From Allium sativum (taxonomy: Eukaryota; Streptophyta; Magnoliopsida; Asparagales; Amaryllidaceae): a DNA stretch of 64,000 nt. Under the pieces are notes generated by a model that worked only from the letters and a program-made list of their open reading frames with translations, was not told the DNA's origin and did no database searches. A program made the translations under genes and the position numbers. Shown here piece after piece: positions 45,170 to 56,357 of the stretch. The DNA is taken from NCBI GenBank assembly GCA_030737875.1, contig CM060912.1:204613231-204677230 (forward strand). The letters run 5' to 3'. Position 1 is the stretch's first letter, and each line of letters opens with the position of its first letter.

Positions 45170-45855
45170 TGGCTTGTCATGCCTTTCGCTTGACAAACGC
45201 ACCTGTTTATTTCGTTGACTTGATGAGTCGGGTGTTTATGGAGTTCCTTAATAAATTTTTGGTGGTCTTCATGGACGACATTTTGATCTTCTCGAATAGT
45301 GAAGAAGAGCATGCTTTGCATTTAAGGGAAGTCAAGGATACTCTTCGTGCACACCAGCTAAAAGCAAAATTCTCCAAATGTCATTTTTGGAGAGAAGAAG
45401 TAAGGTTTCTTGGACATGTGGTGTCCAAAGAGGGGATAGCTATGGATCCAGCAAAAGTAGTTGCGGTGCAAGATTGGAAGGTCCCCCGGAACGCAACCGA
45501 AGTACGAAGTTTTCTCGAACTAGCGGGCTTTTACCAAAAGTTCATTAAAGACTTTTCAAAGATCTCAGCCCCACTTACTAGATTGATGAAGAGGAACCTA
45601 ACTTTTGCTTGGGATTTGGATTGCGATGTTGCTTTCCAACGACTGAAAAGGGCTCTAACAACGGCCCCAGTTCTGACATTGCCTGATGGGAGTAAGATGT
45701 TTACTGTATATACAGACGCATGCAGGACGGGATTGGGCGCTGTCTTGATGCATGAGGGCGAAGTAGTTTGTTATGGAGGAAGGCAGTTGAAGGTACATGA
45801 GAAAAACTTCCCGACTCATGATTTAGAACTAGCTGCCATTGTTTTTGCTCTTTAG
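45170..45855 (+). pseudogene. pol: Tekay RT C-terminal half and RNase H start
   Basis: Palm motif [11 protein letters not shown] with both catalytic Asp residues, F-L-G-H-V-V-S, thumb and connection [14 protein letters not shown], then RNase H V-Y-T-D-A-C. It ends at TAG 45853-45855 in F-A-L, where the family has a Lys codon. The Met at 45169 overlaps the previous stop in a shifted frame and is not a true start. Confidence 0.9.
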
Positions 45856-46326
45856 TCATGGCGTCATTACCTAATAGGAGAAAGGTTTGAACTGTTTACT
45901 GACCATAAATCGTTGAAGTACCTTTTCTCACAGAAGGATCTTAACTTAAGACAACAAAGGTGGATGAAATTTCTGGCCTCATACGATTTTTAGAATGCTT
46001 ATACCCCTGGCAAGGGCAATGTGGTGGCATACGCCTTGAGTAGGAAAAAGATGATCATAAGTCCTCTCTTTGTAGAAAGGCAAAGCTTGGATTACATAGC
46101 AAACTTTGACTTTAGACCCTCCTTCGAGTTTGTACCTGGTTTGTTAGCAACACTAGAGGTGCGGCCTACGCTTTTGGACACAATAGGAACCGCGCAACGT
46201 GAAGACCCTCAGCTAGTTGATGTGATGGATAAGCTAATTGGAGGTGAGACTTCTAGTCACCTCAATAGATACTCCAACGATGACAAGGGTTGGTTGAGGC
46301 GGGATGGAAGACTATGCGTCCCATAA
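45856..46326 (+). pseudogene. pol: Tekay RNase H end and connection to integrase
   Basis: W-R-H-Y-L-I-G and [11 protein letters not shown] in frame after the stop, a further TAG at 45991-45993, then G-N-V-V-A-Y-A-L-S-R-K, where the family has Asp instead of Tyr in V-A-D-A-L-S. Another stop at 46324-46326 precedes the integrase. Confidence 0.85.
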
Positions 46327-46338
46327 GCAAGAGATCTG

Positions 46339-47335
46339 GTGAAAACCGTTCTCGAAGAAGCACACCATTCTAAATTGACCATACACCCAAGTGGGGACAA
46401 GATGTATAAAGACATAAAAAGGGTTTTCTTTTGGAATGGCATGAAGAAGGATGTTGCTGAGTTTTTCTCTAAATGTTTGATATGCCAGCAAGTCAAAGCA
46501 GAGCAGAAAAAGCCTGGTGGTCTGCTTCATTCTCTAGAGGTCCCACAATGGAAATGGGATAGCATTTCGATGGACTTTATTGATGGGTTGCCTAGGTCAA
46601 GAAGGGGAAATACCAGTATTTGGGTAATAGTTGGCATGCTCACTAAAAGCACTCACTTTATACCTGTTAAGAGTAGGAGGACTACCTCATCGTTAGCATC
46701 CGTTTATCTTAAATAGGTGGTTCGACTGCATGGAATACCCTCTAGCATAGTAAGTGATCGAGATCCTATCTTTACGAGCAAGTTTTGGAAAAGTTTGCAG
46801 GAAGTTGTAGGCACACAGCTATGCTTAAGCACGACCTATCACCCTCAAACCAATGGTTAGACGGAAAGGGTGAACAGAGTATTAGAAGACCTCTTGAGAT
46901 TGTGCATTCTTGATTTTGGAGGGACATGGGAGGATCATCTTCCTTTGGTGGAGTTCGCCTACAACAATAGCTACCAAGCCACCGTAGGCATGGCACCCTT
47001 TGAGGCTTTATATGGAAGACCATGGCATCACCAACTTGTCGGTGGGAGTCTACAGACAAGCTCATACTTGGGCCGGAAATGATTAGAGAAACTTCAGAGA
47101 AGTGGACTTGATACGAAGACGAATGAAGACTGCATAAGATAGACAGAAGTCCTACGCTAATAAAAGAAGGACCGACCTTGAGTTTGAGGTTGGAGATAGG
47201 GTTTTCCTTAAAGTATCTCCTTTAAGGAATGTCGTTCGCTTTGGGTCTACAGGAATTGGCACCAAGATTTGTAGGGCCATTTCCTATCATTGAAAGGATT
47301 GGGAAGATGGCTTATAAAGTAGAGCTGCCGAATGA
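46339..47335 (+). pseudogene. pol: Tekay integrase
   Basis: Zinc module H-H-S-K-L-T-I-H-P-S-G and C-L-I-C-Q-Q-V-K. Catalytic core: [18 protein letters not shown] and T-E-R-V-N-R-V-L-E. Stops at 46714-46716 and 46858-46860, the latter a TAG for the usual Gln directly before the catalytic-Glu motif. After 47080 the C-terminal part is broken by more stops (A-P-R-F-V-G-P-F and V-E-L-P near 47260-47335). Confidence 0.9.
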
Positions 47336-47608
47336 TTGGCTGGAGTTCATAATGTTTTTCTTGTCTCTCATCTACGAAAGTGCTTACATGAGTCGGCAGA
47401 AGTTGTGGAGCCAAACATACTAGAGGAAATAGAAGTGAAGCGAGAAGTGACGGTGAGGAGAGTTCTAACTCGTATCTTAGGGACAGAAGTCAAAAAGCTA
47501 TGCAACCGTGAAGTCAAGCTTGTTAAAGTTCAATGGAGTGACGCTGAGGAAGACGCGACCTGCGAGACTGAGTACAAGATAGGCGCCACCTACCCTTTTC
47601 TTTTTTAG
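47336..47608 (+). pseudogene. pol: Tekay integrase tail and chromodomain
   Basis: H-N-V-F-L-V-S-H-L-R-K-C-L is followed by a chromodomain: L-E-E-I-E-V-K-R-E-V-T-V, R-I-L-G-T-E-V-K-K-L-C-N-R-E, V-K-V-Q-W-S and a final Y-P-F-L-F. Chromodomains of chromoviruses are thought to guide integration toward marked chromatin. The Trp of the usual A-T-W-E motif is Cys here (A-T-C-E). Confidence 0.9.
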
Positions 47609-48192
47609 GGTACATCCTTGATCTCTTATCCATAAGTTTATACATGCTTATATTTATCTTTTAAGTATATTTCCTCGGTCCTATTCTTGACCCTTAGGTA
47701 GAAATCAATGGATTTAAACACGTAGTTGAAACATGTTATGATTGATGGTTGCAAGTGGTTGCTAGTGGTTGCTCGTGGATGCATATACACAAACACACAC
47801 ACACACTAGGTACTAGATCGGCTCAGTCACTTTCATATTGCATATGCATATATGTATTTGTATATGGATTGAAACTTGATGTGTTATCATATGGACGTTG
47901 CATTTGTATGAATGATTGTGCACTCATGTAGAAAGAATGATTAGGAATAATTGCATACATAATGGACTCATGGCACTATCATGATTTGCATTAAGGAGGT
48001 CAAATGAATCAGTAGACCACCTGATTTTGCATTAGATAAGGACATGTACATACACTATTCATATGTTCATGAAAAGAAGTAGATATCTTTTAAGGACAAT
48101 GGATGCCTGTGATTGAATGGTTGAGTAAATGGATGTTGGATGGTAGGATATACATTCTTCTTGACTTGAAGATTTCGGGGGAGAAATCCTTT
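47609..48192 (+). other. Tekay 3' untranslated region
   Basis: About 580 bp between pol and the polypurine tract, with (CA)n near 47790. No ORF of note. Confidence 0.7.
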
Positions 48193-48205
48193 AAGGAGGG
48201 GAGAA
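48193..48205 (+). other. Polypurine tract of the Tekay-type element
   Basis: AAGGAGGGGAGAA immediately before the 3' LTR. Confidence 0.9.
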
Positions 48206-51157
48206 CGTAACACCCCGTATTTTCTGTGAACATCAAAGTAACGAATTAAAGAATACTTAATTTTTAAAGTGGAAATTAGGGGAAATGGTTTTCACCATTG
48301 CGTTCGTCTCGGGATTCTTCTTGAGATAGAGTCCGAGTTTGCGTGAATCGAATTCCGTATGAAGAAGTTATGGAGTTCAGAAGATTTCAAGTTTAAACGG
48401 AATTGAATATAAATAATAATTAAATTAAAAAGCAGTTCAAATTCAAAAATTTCGAGAGAAGCGACTGGGCGGGAAAATTCCTGCCCATAGGGGTCGACTC
48501 CCTCAGGGGGGGTCGACATTGGTGTCGAACCCCCAAGAGGGGTGTCGACTTTTGTCCAGTGACGTTTTCTGAGCCATTAGGGCTTATGTGGCGACTTCTG
48601 GTTGGCTCTGTTTGGTCTAGATGGCTCTGATTACTCCTAGGTTGATCTAACGGCTCTCATTAATCTAAACTTCTATATAAACAACCCCAACTCTCAACCC
48701 TAAAACCACATAAAATTGCTCTTTAAAGCCGTCATGTTGTCCGTGGTCAAACTAGCATAGCCTCCATTTTTCTCTAAACTACAAGTCAAGTTAGGAAGTC
48801 CCAAATCAAATCAAAACTAGAGAATCAATAGTCTACTTCAAAGGATAGCTTTTCAGTTTCAGAAATAAGATCCCAGAAAATAAGATTTGTTCTTTTGTTT
48901 GTAAGTTCAGTTGTTCTTTAGATTTGAACAAAAAAAAGTCATGACTTGTAATGATGCGGAACTAGAACTGTGCCTAGCTGTAAGATAATCCTATTCTGAA
49001 ACATGTAGCAATTCTGAAATTACCTATGCCTACGTGACTATTGTGATTGATACAACTTATCATGTTGTATATTAATTTGATGATGAACCTATCATGTTGT
49101 ATATTTATTTAGTGATGAACCAATCATGTTATATATAAATTTGATGATGAATCTATCATATTGTATATTAAATTGGTGATGGACTTATCATGTTGTATCT
49201 TAAATTGGTGATGCACCTATCATGTTGTATAATAATTTGGCAATGAACCTATCATGTTGTATATAAATTTTGTGATTCCTTATGTTATGTTATATGCAAG
49301 ATCATAAGCTAATTCATGTTCGTATATGCTTATATGTCTAGATCTATATTCTTAGATGTTTAGATCTATGTTGATTTGATCCAACTTAAATGCAAGTTCA
49401 CATTTACATGCTTAATTAAATTTGTGTAGTACTATGCCAAATTTATATCACACATGCTTAGTTGATCTATATTGTTTTATGCCGTTGGAATGTTATATGT
49501 CCCTTTTGCTTTTCCCTTTTTGTTTATGAGTTAGGCTAATTTGCGAGCCTAACGCTCTATGTAATTTATGCGAATGAATAACGGGAGATACGTTGGGAAG
49601 AATATTAGATTATATGCTATTGGCATAGGTTGGTTCGTAATCATGTAAATGATTAATGGCATGAAATGGTATAATTTGTACACCTAAGAATTATGGAAAA
49701 ATTTACAAGGCTAGGGACATGATTTGAGTTAACAACAATGGTGGATAATTTACATATAAACATAAATAGTAAATATGTAAATTAATTAAAAGATGATTGT
49801 GACTAACTCGAGGTTAGATTGAGTTACGGTGTAAGACTGCCCGGAACTGCCTGGCACATCCAACAACTGTAACAATATAGATCTAATGTGAGAGGCTAGC
49901 GCATTAAGCCCGGAAAACCTGAGGTTAGATTGAGTTGCGGTGTAAGACTGCCCGGAACCGCCCGGCAGATCCAACGACAACAATAATACATATATAATGT
50001 GAGTGGTTGGTGCTTTAATGAATGAATTAAAGCTAAGACATGCAAAGAATGGTAGGGTAAAGTTAATTAAGGAAACACTTAACCAATACAATAAGTTAAC
50101 TAAACTGATGGGTGGGGTTAGGTTAATTTGAGAACACTTAACCATTTTAACATGGTTATTAGGAAACCCTAGTAGCGGGGACCCATTTCAACAGTAACCC
50201 ACATAAATGTATCATGGTATCCTGAACTACGAAAGGGTGGGTCACGATTACTGAGCTGATTATAAGCGGTCAAAATAACGGTGGGTGGTGCAGTAGTGTA
50301 GGTTCCAATGGAGTATGGGCGTGCACGTACTCCGGCATGGACAAATCAGGCACTGGGCATCAGTAGTATACACTGTGCATCTTGAATTTGTGTTAGGTCG
50401 CCACCATAGGAATTGATACACCCCATGGTGGGACCAGCACAGGTATCTACAATTAAGCGGGGTCGAATGACACAAGTCATAAATGCATGCGAGTAGAAGT
50501 CGATTGATAAAGGGGATCATTTTATCATGAACACATGGTGCTAGGTGAAACACTTGTTAGTAGGTGCATAGAAATAGAAATGAGTGCGATAGCATATTCA
50601 GTTTAACTTGCCTTATTTATTGTTATCTTATTTCCAGGGTATTGTCCTCGGTTTAGTTTATTCATGTCATGATCCTTTTAGCTATTTACATGCTAAATAA
50701 TCACTTGACTTACCAGACTTATGTCTAACCCATTTTCTTTCGCCTTCTTTTCTTCCGCTCCCCCCCTCCCTAGGTCCGCAGGGAGGGAATACTTCAGCTT
50801 AGTGCAGACCTTTTCAAGCTTCAAGAGGGTAGATGTATTGCTTGGATTCTCTCTTCTTGGGCTATGGCTGTGGTTACACTTTTATTGGGGATTTATGCTG
50901 CTTTACTTCTGTTTTATGCTTCTTTATGTACTTGGAGAATCAAATCAAGACCGATGTTTTGTTGTGATAATTTAGAAGTTGGGTTTTGAGACAATGCTTG
51001 TAATGTTTTGACCGAGCCACGCTATTTAATAAATAATTTCAGTTTTCGCTGTTTATATGTCTGTCTTGTAAACTATCTATGTCTTTTACCTAAAATACTT
51101 CACCAAAATTAATGCATTCCCTTTGTGAGTGACCTTAACGGAGGTGAGGTGTTTACA
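48206..51157 (+). repeat. 3' LTR of the Tekay-type element
   Basis: 2952-bp partner of 40086-43103. Its first base is C instead of T. Palindromes at 48474-48550 are shortened by about 52 bp against the 5' LTR; TATA box at 48674-48681; tandem repeats 49050-49290. Confidence 0.95.
49810..50003 (+). repeat. Paired hairpin module in the Tekay 3' LTR
   Basis: Units 49810-49894 and 49921-50003. Unit 1 keeps GTTACGGT with ACTGTAAC and TTAGAT with ATCTAA. Unit 2 is partly decayed: GTTG/CAAC remains, and the outer right arm is ATATAA. Confidence 0.75.
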
Positions 51158-51162
51158 ATGTC
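51158..51162. repeat. Right target-site duplication of the Tekay-type element (ATGTC)
   Basis: Exact match to 40081-40085. Confidence 0.92.
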
Positions 51163-51440
51163 TCGGCGAGGGATAAAAGTTATCTCGAACTGACTCAGCT
51201 CTATGTTCCATTTCAGTGGCCATCCTGAAGCTTCGGGCCACCGTAAGATAAGCCGAATTGGTTGGTTGATGAAGACCTTTATAGGGTGCGATTGGAAATA
51301 TTGTCGCAACTTCCGGGAGGAGATTAGAAAATAGTATGCCAATTTATCGAGCCTTGGATAGTTCTTTTCTGCCCTCGTTAATCTTTTGCTAATGTAGTAG
51401 ACAGGTCGTTGTACACGGTCTTCGATGTGCACTAGTGCCG
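51163..51440 (-). pseudogene. pol: Tat RNase H, first domain (3' end at insertion)
   Basis: On the minus strand R-P-V-Y-Y-I-S-K-R-L-T-R-A-E, then K-L-R-Q-Y-F-Q-S-H-P-I and L-K-W-N-I-E-L-S-Q-F, typical of the gypsy RT/RNase H junction in Tat elements. The frame reaches the Tekay insertion and resumes in register on the other side at 40080. Residues beyond 51158 belong to the inserted LTR. Confidence 0.88.
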
Positions 51441-52420
51441 AGCTGATTGCCTACATGGAAACATCAAAATAAACGTACAAGTCCTTGTTGTCCGTGGGCT
51501 TGGATAACATAGTTGGCTGCTCTAAGTGATTCACAAGGTCCTTGAATGCGGATATGCATTCTGGGGTCCATTTGAAGTTGCGCTTCCCCTTTCTAAGTAA
51601 GCCGAAAAAGGGAATACATTTATTTGTAGCTTTTGAGATGAATCAAATTAAGGCGGTGACCTTTCCGTTCATACTCTGAACATTTTTTATGTTCTGAGGG
51701 ACTTTAATGTCCCGGATAGCTTGGATTTTTCTGGGTTGGCTTCGATGCCTTGGGAGCTGACGATGAAACCGAAGAATTTCCCTGAGGTGACTCCGAAGGA
51801 GCACTTTAGAGGATTGAGTTTCATGTCGTACTAGTGGAGGACATTGAACATTTCAGAGAGATTGCGGACGTGGTCGCTTGATTCTTTGGATTTTACCAGC
51901 ATATCATCCACGTATACCTCCAAGGATTTCCCTTTTTTTTTTGAAGAGACAATTAACCATTCACTGATAAGTGGCGCCGACATTCTTGAGACCGAAAGGC
52001 ATGACGTGATAACAGTAAAGTCCAAGGTCAGTTTTGAAAGAGGTATGATCCTAGTCGCGAAGATTCATCGGGATCTGATTATACCCCGAATAGGCATCCA
52101 TGAAAGATAATAGCTGGTATCCAGCGGATGAATCAACAAGTCGGTCGATCTTCGAATGTGGAAAGCTGTCCTTGGGACACGCCTTTTTTATGTCGGAGAA
52201 TTCGACGCATTTTCTCCAGTTGCCATTAGCTATTTTGACCAGAACTGGATTGTAGACCCATTCAGGACAGTCAGCTTCGCGGACAAAGTTGTTGTTGAGC
52301 AGGTGGTCTACCTCTTCCTCGAGTGCTTTGGACCTTTCAGGTCTAGGAAGCGGCGCTTCTGTTTGATTGGAGTCATTGTAGGATCATACTTAGATAATGG
52401 AAAGTAACCGCAAGGTCGAT
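51441..52420 (-). pseudogene. pol: Tat reverse transcriptase
   Basis: Broken frames carry S-F-M-D-A-Y-S-G-Y-N-Q-I (first catalytic Asp, around 52080-52120), H-V-M-P-F-G-L-K-N-V and E-V-Y-V-D-D-M-L-V-K-S (catalytic pair, within 51831-52025), then P-T-M-L-S-K-P near 51500. At least two stops and a frameshift near 51940 (a long A/T homopolymer, TTTTTTTTTT at about 51934) interrupt it. Confidence 0.85.
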
Positions 52421-53542
52421 GCCTCTCATGTCAGAGTGAGTCCATGCGAACACGTCTAGGTTAGCCTTCAAGAAATTCATAACATCTTCACTTATTGCGG
52501 GATGGAGTTTCCATCCTATCTTTAGCACCCTTCATGGATCGTCGGGATTGACTGGAACATCCTCTGTAGGCTAGACTGGAGTAGCCCTCTCGTATTCGGG
52601 CTCTTCATCCTTCCTTGGATTGAGGTCATCGGAAAGATAGCAGTGGCGCCTGAGTCAAGTCCCAGACGCCGCTAATTACTATGCGGAGATAGTCTTGGCG
52701 CATGAAGGAGCGGGTATAGTCTTACCCTTATCCTTATTGTGTGCGTTCTTCCATTCTATTGCATAACATTCTCTGGCATTAGCTTGGTCGCCTCTAACTG
52801 TCCCAATCCCATTTTCTACCGGGAATTTCATTAGGAAGGACCATGGTTACATGCAGATCCGAAACTCTATCAGGAAAGGACGTCCAAAGAAGACGTTGTA
52901 TGGGGAGACGATGTCAATAACCACGAAGGTGAGGACTCGGACTCGACTTCGTTTCCTATCCCCAAGTTCGACGGGTAGGTCGATGATTCCTACCGGACAA
53001 CTGGAAGCTCCATTGAAGCCGTGGACCGTGGCACAACATGGTTTAAGGTCCTTTGTTTTTAATCACATCTAGTCGTAAGTAGCTTTGAAAATGATGTTGA
53101 CTGAGCTTCCCGAGTCAACCAATATTATTCGAATGGAAGCGTCATCGATTTGGGCTGTGATAACTAGAGGATTAATGGTCAGAATCTCAATTCCCGTGGA
53201 ATCTCTTTCACAGAAGACAATGCCGTCTCGCGTGGATTTTTGAAGCTTGATTGGGACGGATTAATTTGGAGCGAAGCTGTCCTCATAAGTAGCATGCTTG
53301 ATGGAACTCACATATTCTTCCATTTTTCGAAAGCTGTCATGTGTGGAATAGGGTCCTCCATAGTTAGTGTTGATCACGATTCCTTTCCTTGGCTTTGATG
53401 GATCCGGGGCCGCCTTGGCGGGCACTGGAGGTGTTGGCGCCGGGGGCTTTGAATTTGCTTCAAGTGGAAAGGGTTCTTGAATGTATTTCTCGAGTCGTTT
53501 CTCATGGATAAGCTTCTCGATTATGCTTTGAGTTGGCGACAT
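52421..53542 (-). pseudogene. pol: Tat protease and linker
   Basis: V-D-S-G-S-S-V-N-I on the minus strand (about 53099-53122) is the aspartic protease active site, preceded by I-T-A-Q-I-D-D-A-S-I-R. Upstream, 53261-53542 is a Pro/Ala-rich linker and Y-G-G-P-Y-S-T-H-D-S-F-R-K-M-E-E-Y-V, common between Gag and protease in Tat elements. The region 52421-52960 is open only in short pieces. Confidence 0.75.
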
Positions 53543-55294
53543 TCGTTGGTGTTATGCCCGTATACATCATGGAATCGACAATATCTACCGGTATTTTTCT
53601 CAAAGTCGGTGGATTCCCTGGTACGCGGTTTCTTGTATGGTAACGTGTTGCATGTTTCCAGGTAAATCGTTTCTATGTTTTCGTTTAGTGGAGTGTAGGT
53701 CTCAAAAGCGCGGTAAGGTCCGGGTTTTCGGGGCTAAGCCGGGGCCTGACCATTGTTTCGGCGCATTGCCTGCCGTTATTTGGCCTTTGCCTATAGGGAC
53801 CTGCCCCCTTGTTTTGATCAAAGGGATCCACGAATTGTTTCCCTTTGATGTTATTATTTGTGGTATTCGTAAGCGGATTGTTAGGGTGGCTTGTCTCGGA
53901 GAGCAGGTTCCATCTTGCTTCCTCTTTCATAATTACTGCCCTGCCTTTTCGTAGAAAGCGTCAAGGCTTTTAGGTTGCTACCCATCGATCCACGTCCCCG
54001 AACTCGAAAGTAGGGAGGACACCTTTTGCTAGTTGAAAAAGTACGGTGCAAGGATCTGCGTCTTCGACCTCGGCGAGGGCATTGTTGAACCGGGAGAGGT
54101 AGCTTTTGAGCGACTCAGCTGGCTCTTGGTATAGATTAGACAGAGTGAGGGAATTCTTTGGAGTCGGGATATGCACCCTGAATTGGTTGACCAGTTTTTT
54201 CGCTAGTTGGCCTTGTTGATGGAGTCAAGTGGGAGGCGAGAGAACAATAGTAAAGCGGTCCCGGATAGGAAGACTGGGAAGCATTTGCATTTGACCGGGT
54301 CATTACCCCGGCTTAAGTCCATTTGCAATTCATACCGATTCAGGAAAGCACTAGGATCGGTGGTGTCATCATAGAATGGAATTTGTGACATGATGAAATG
54401 TCGTGGTCATTCGGCCTCTTTTACCCTTCCCGTGAAGGGGTTGCGCCTAATGTTCTCCTCCCATGAACCATGCATGTTGCCTCGCATTTCCTTCATGATC
54501 CTTCAGACCATGTCGGGAAGATAATTTGGATGGGGATCCTCCATCGGGATCCATGGATTTTGGTAAGGTTCCGGAGTTCTGTTGCGACGGCGTCTTAAAT
54601 GATGAATGTCCGGGTCGTCTTTTTCCATATCCTCGACATCTATGATCGGGTTTTGGTATGGACGTTGAGCCGGAGCAGGTTGATGTGGATCCTGCTCTGG
54701 AAGAGCGTGGGCCGCTGGAATAGTAGGTCCATCATCCTGATTGCCGACTGCTGGGTTTTGTCGATGAAGGGGTTGTTTGGCCGGACCTGGTCCGTCATTG
54801 ATGATATAGCGAGAGCGATCTTGGTATTGTGCCCCCTCACTATATGTGACTGTAGTTCAGTCACCGTTACCGTTTCCATTGCTGTTGGCATAGCCATTGT
54901 CGAGGGCATTAGTGCAGACGACAACGTTATTGAAGAGACTAAACCTCCTTCTTTGATGTGGGCCCCTCGAGTCAGAAGAGGAAGTATCCGAGATCGTTGG
55001 TCGAGGGTGAGCATTGTTCCGAGCTAGCTGAAGTCGAGCGACGATGCGCTGGCTCTCTTGAAGTTGTTGCATAAGGTCGATGTTATTCCTTTACGCTTTA
55101 CTGGTCTCAACAGCTGTGTTCTCATACTTTTCATTAAGCATGCGGATCTGTGCTTGTGCTGCGGGCGCTTCAGGGTCCACAGGTGGAGTGGTTTTCGTAG
55201 TGGCCAGGATATCCACCGGCTGAGGCTATTGGGATGTTCTGCCTTCGGCTGCGTCTGAAGAGCCGGCCATTGCATTCTTCGGTCGCTTTGCCAT
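53543..55294 (-). pseudogene. gag: Tat Gag
   Basis: Probable start M-A-K-R-P-K-N-A-M at 55294. An N-terminal coiled coil (Q-Q-L-Q-E-S-Q-R-I-V-A-R-L) and acidic/Ser-rich region are followed by the retrotransposon Gag core in pieces: F-Y-D-D-T-T-D-P-S-A-F-L (54203-54391) and S-L-T-L-S-N-L-Y-Q-E-P-A-E-S-L-K-S-Y (53970-54176). A degenerate zinc-binding motif C-R-F-H-D-V-Y-G-H-N-T-N-E-C lies near 53545-53600. In-frame stops and frameshifts break it into at least five pieces. Confidence 0.88.
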
Positions 55295-55391
55295 CGTGAA
55301 CAGACTCGGCAACGGGTTTAGCAAAGGAACCTCAAGCCCTTCGAAGTCGAGAACACAATGTGCGACAAAGGCGTAAATGTGAGTTTTTTAA

Positions 55392-55405
55392 GTGAAAGCA
55401 CCAAA
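55392..55405 (-). other. Primer binding site region of the Tat element
   Basis: Minus strand TTTGGTGCTTTCAC adjoins the 5' LTR end. The tRNA cannot be named with certainty from memory. Confidence 0.6.
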
Positions 55406-56352
55406 TGTTGACGCCAAAAAATGTCGTAAACACCCAAGATTCCAATTACTAGGAATTATTATTTTGGTCGGGTAAATAAGTGCGGAAAGCGTAGATAACA
55501 AGAGAGATTTATAGTGGTTCGGCATTGAGAGAGGCCTACGTCCACTTTGAAGAGTCGTCGGAATATTATTTATCACCAAGGATTTCAAAGTTGAGACTAT
55601 CTCAGGATATCTCATTACATTCACTTTCAAGTCACATGGAGTCATAATCATCATATGCAAAGTATTTGGAAAAAGACAATTTAGTCCTTCTTCTTTCTCA
55701 AAAAGGAGATGCCATTAAAGACGCTCTTGAAGCTCTCTAGAGGTCCTAAGTGATAGAATTCCAACCCCTTTGAAGTGTGAGGCCAAGGTGTATTTATATG
55801 AGAGAGGTTAGGTAGGAGTATGTAGGAGTAGGTAGGAGTAGGCACACCCAGAATTTCGCATCCCCTCTCATGTGCATACACATATTTCGAACCCCTCCTT
55901 GGGGTACGAATTTTGCACCCACTGGCATGCGAAATTTGTACCCCATTGGTTCGAATTTCGTACCCCTTGGTGGTATGGAATTCGTACCCCTAGGTGTTCG
56001 AATTTCACACCCCTCTAGGTATGAATTTCGTACTCCATAGGGGTGCAGAATTCGTGCCTCTTAGGGGTGCGAATTTCGCACTCTGAGGGGTATGAGATCC
56101 GCACCCCGAGGGGCATGAAGACCGTGTGAACGGGCGCTTCAGTGTTCGAGACATGGGCTTGCAGCTCTTGGGGGTTCGAAGCCTTGGTTCGGAAATATGT
56201 GAGGGGAGCTGTGAGGTTTTCCGTTGGCATGAACCCTTTTCACCCTATTTTCTTCACTCCTGGGTGACTCTCTCGGCTTCAGCTCCACGCGATATGTTGA
56301 GCCGAGCGTGCCTCATGTACTTTTGGGAACCAGACCAAAATGCTGGTTAACA
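55406..56352 (-). repeat. 5' LTR of the Tat element
   Basis: 947-bp partner of 16580-17587. U5 motif 55506-55545 (GTGGACGTAGG...CCGAACCACTATAAA), TATAAATA at 55791-55798, palindrome array 55876-56118. GGCAG follows at 56353-56357. Confidence 0.95.
55876..56118. repeat. CGAA/TTCG palindrome array in Tat 5' LTR U3
   Basis: About ten diverged units, for example GGTTCGAATTTCGTACCCC near 55947. Fewer intact palindromes than in the 3' LTR. Confidence 0.85.
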
Positions 56353-56357
56353 GGCAG
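56353..56357. repeat. Right target-site duplication of the Tat element (GGCAG)
   Basis: Exact match to 16575-16579. Confidence 0.92.

Larger units (their letters stand above)
40086..51157 (+). mobile_element. Tekay/Del-type chromovirus (Ty3/gypsy) nested in Tat pol
   Basis: 11,072 bp with ~3-kb LTRs starting TGTAACACCCCG and ending GTTTACA, exact TSD, Met-tRNA primer site, polypurine tract, order gag-PR-RT-RH-INT and a C-terminal chromodomain; these define a Tekay-type chromovirus. Gag-Pol is interrupted by at least eight in-frame stops and several frameshifts. The first ~180 bp of the LTRs differ at about 6-7% by eye. Insertion fell between the first and second RNase H of the Tat element. 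Confidence 0.95.
16580..56352 (-). mobile_element. Tat-lineage Ty3/gypsy retrotransposon, stretched by nested insertions
   Basis: TGTTGA...TTAACA ends, exact 5-bp TSD, LTRs of 1008 and 947 bp, a G-rich polypurine tract and a primer site next to the 5' LTR. Order on the minus strand is gag, protease, RT, RNase H, second RNase H, integrase, which defines gypsy of the Tat lineage. An antisense ORF region between pol and the 3' LTR is a known feature of Tat elements. X2 (18118-32515) and a Tekay-type element (40086-51157) sit inside, leaving about 14.3 kb of Tat sequence. Frameshifts and stops occur throughout. Its LTRs look more diverged from each other than those of the copia or Tekay elements. 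Confidence 0.93.
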
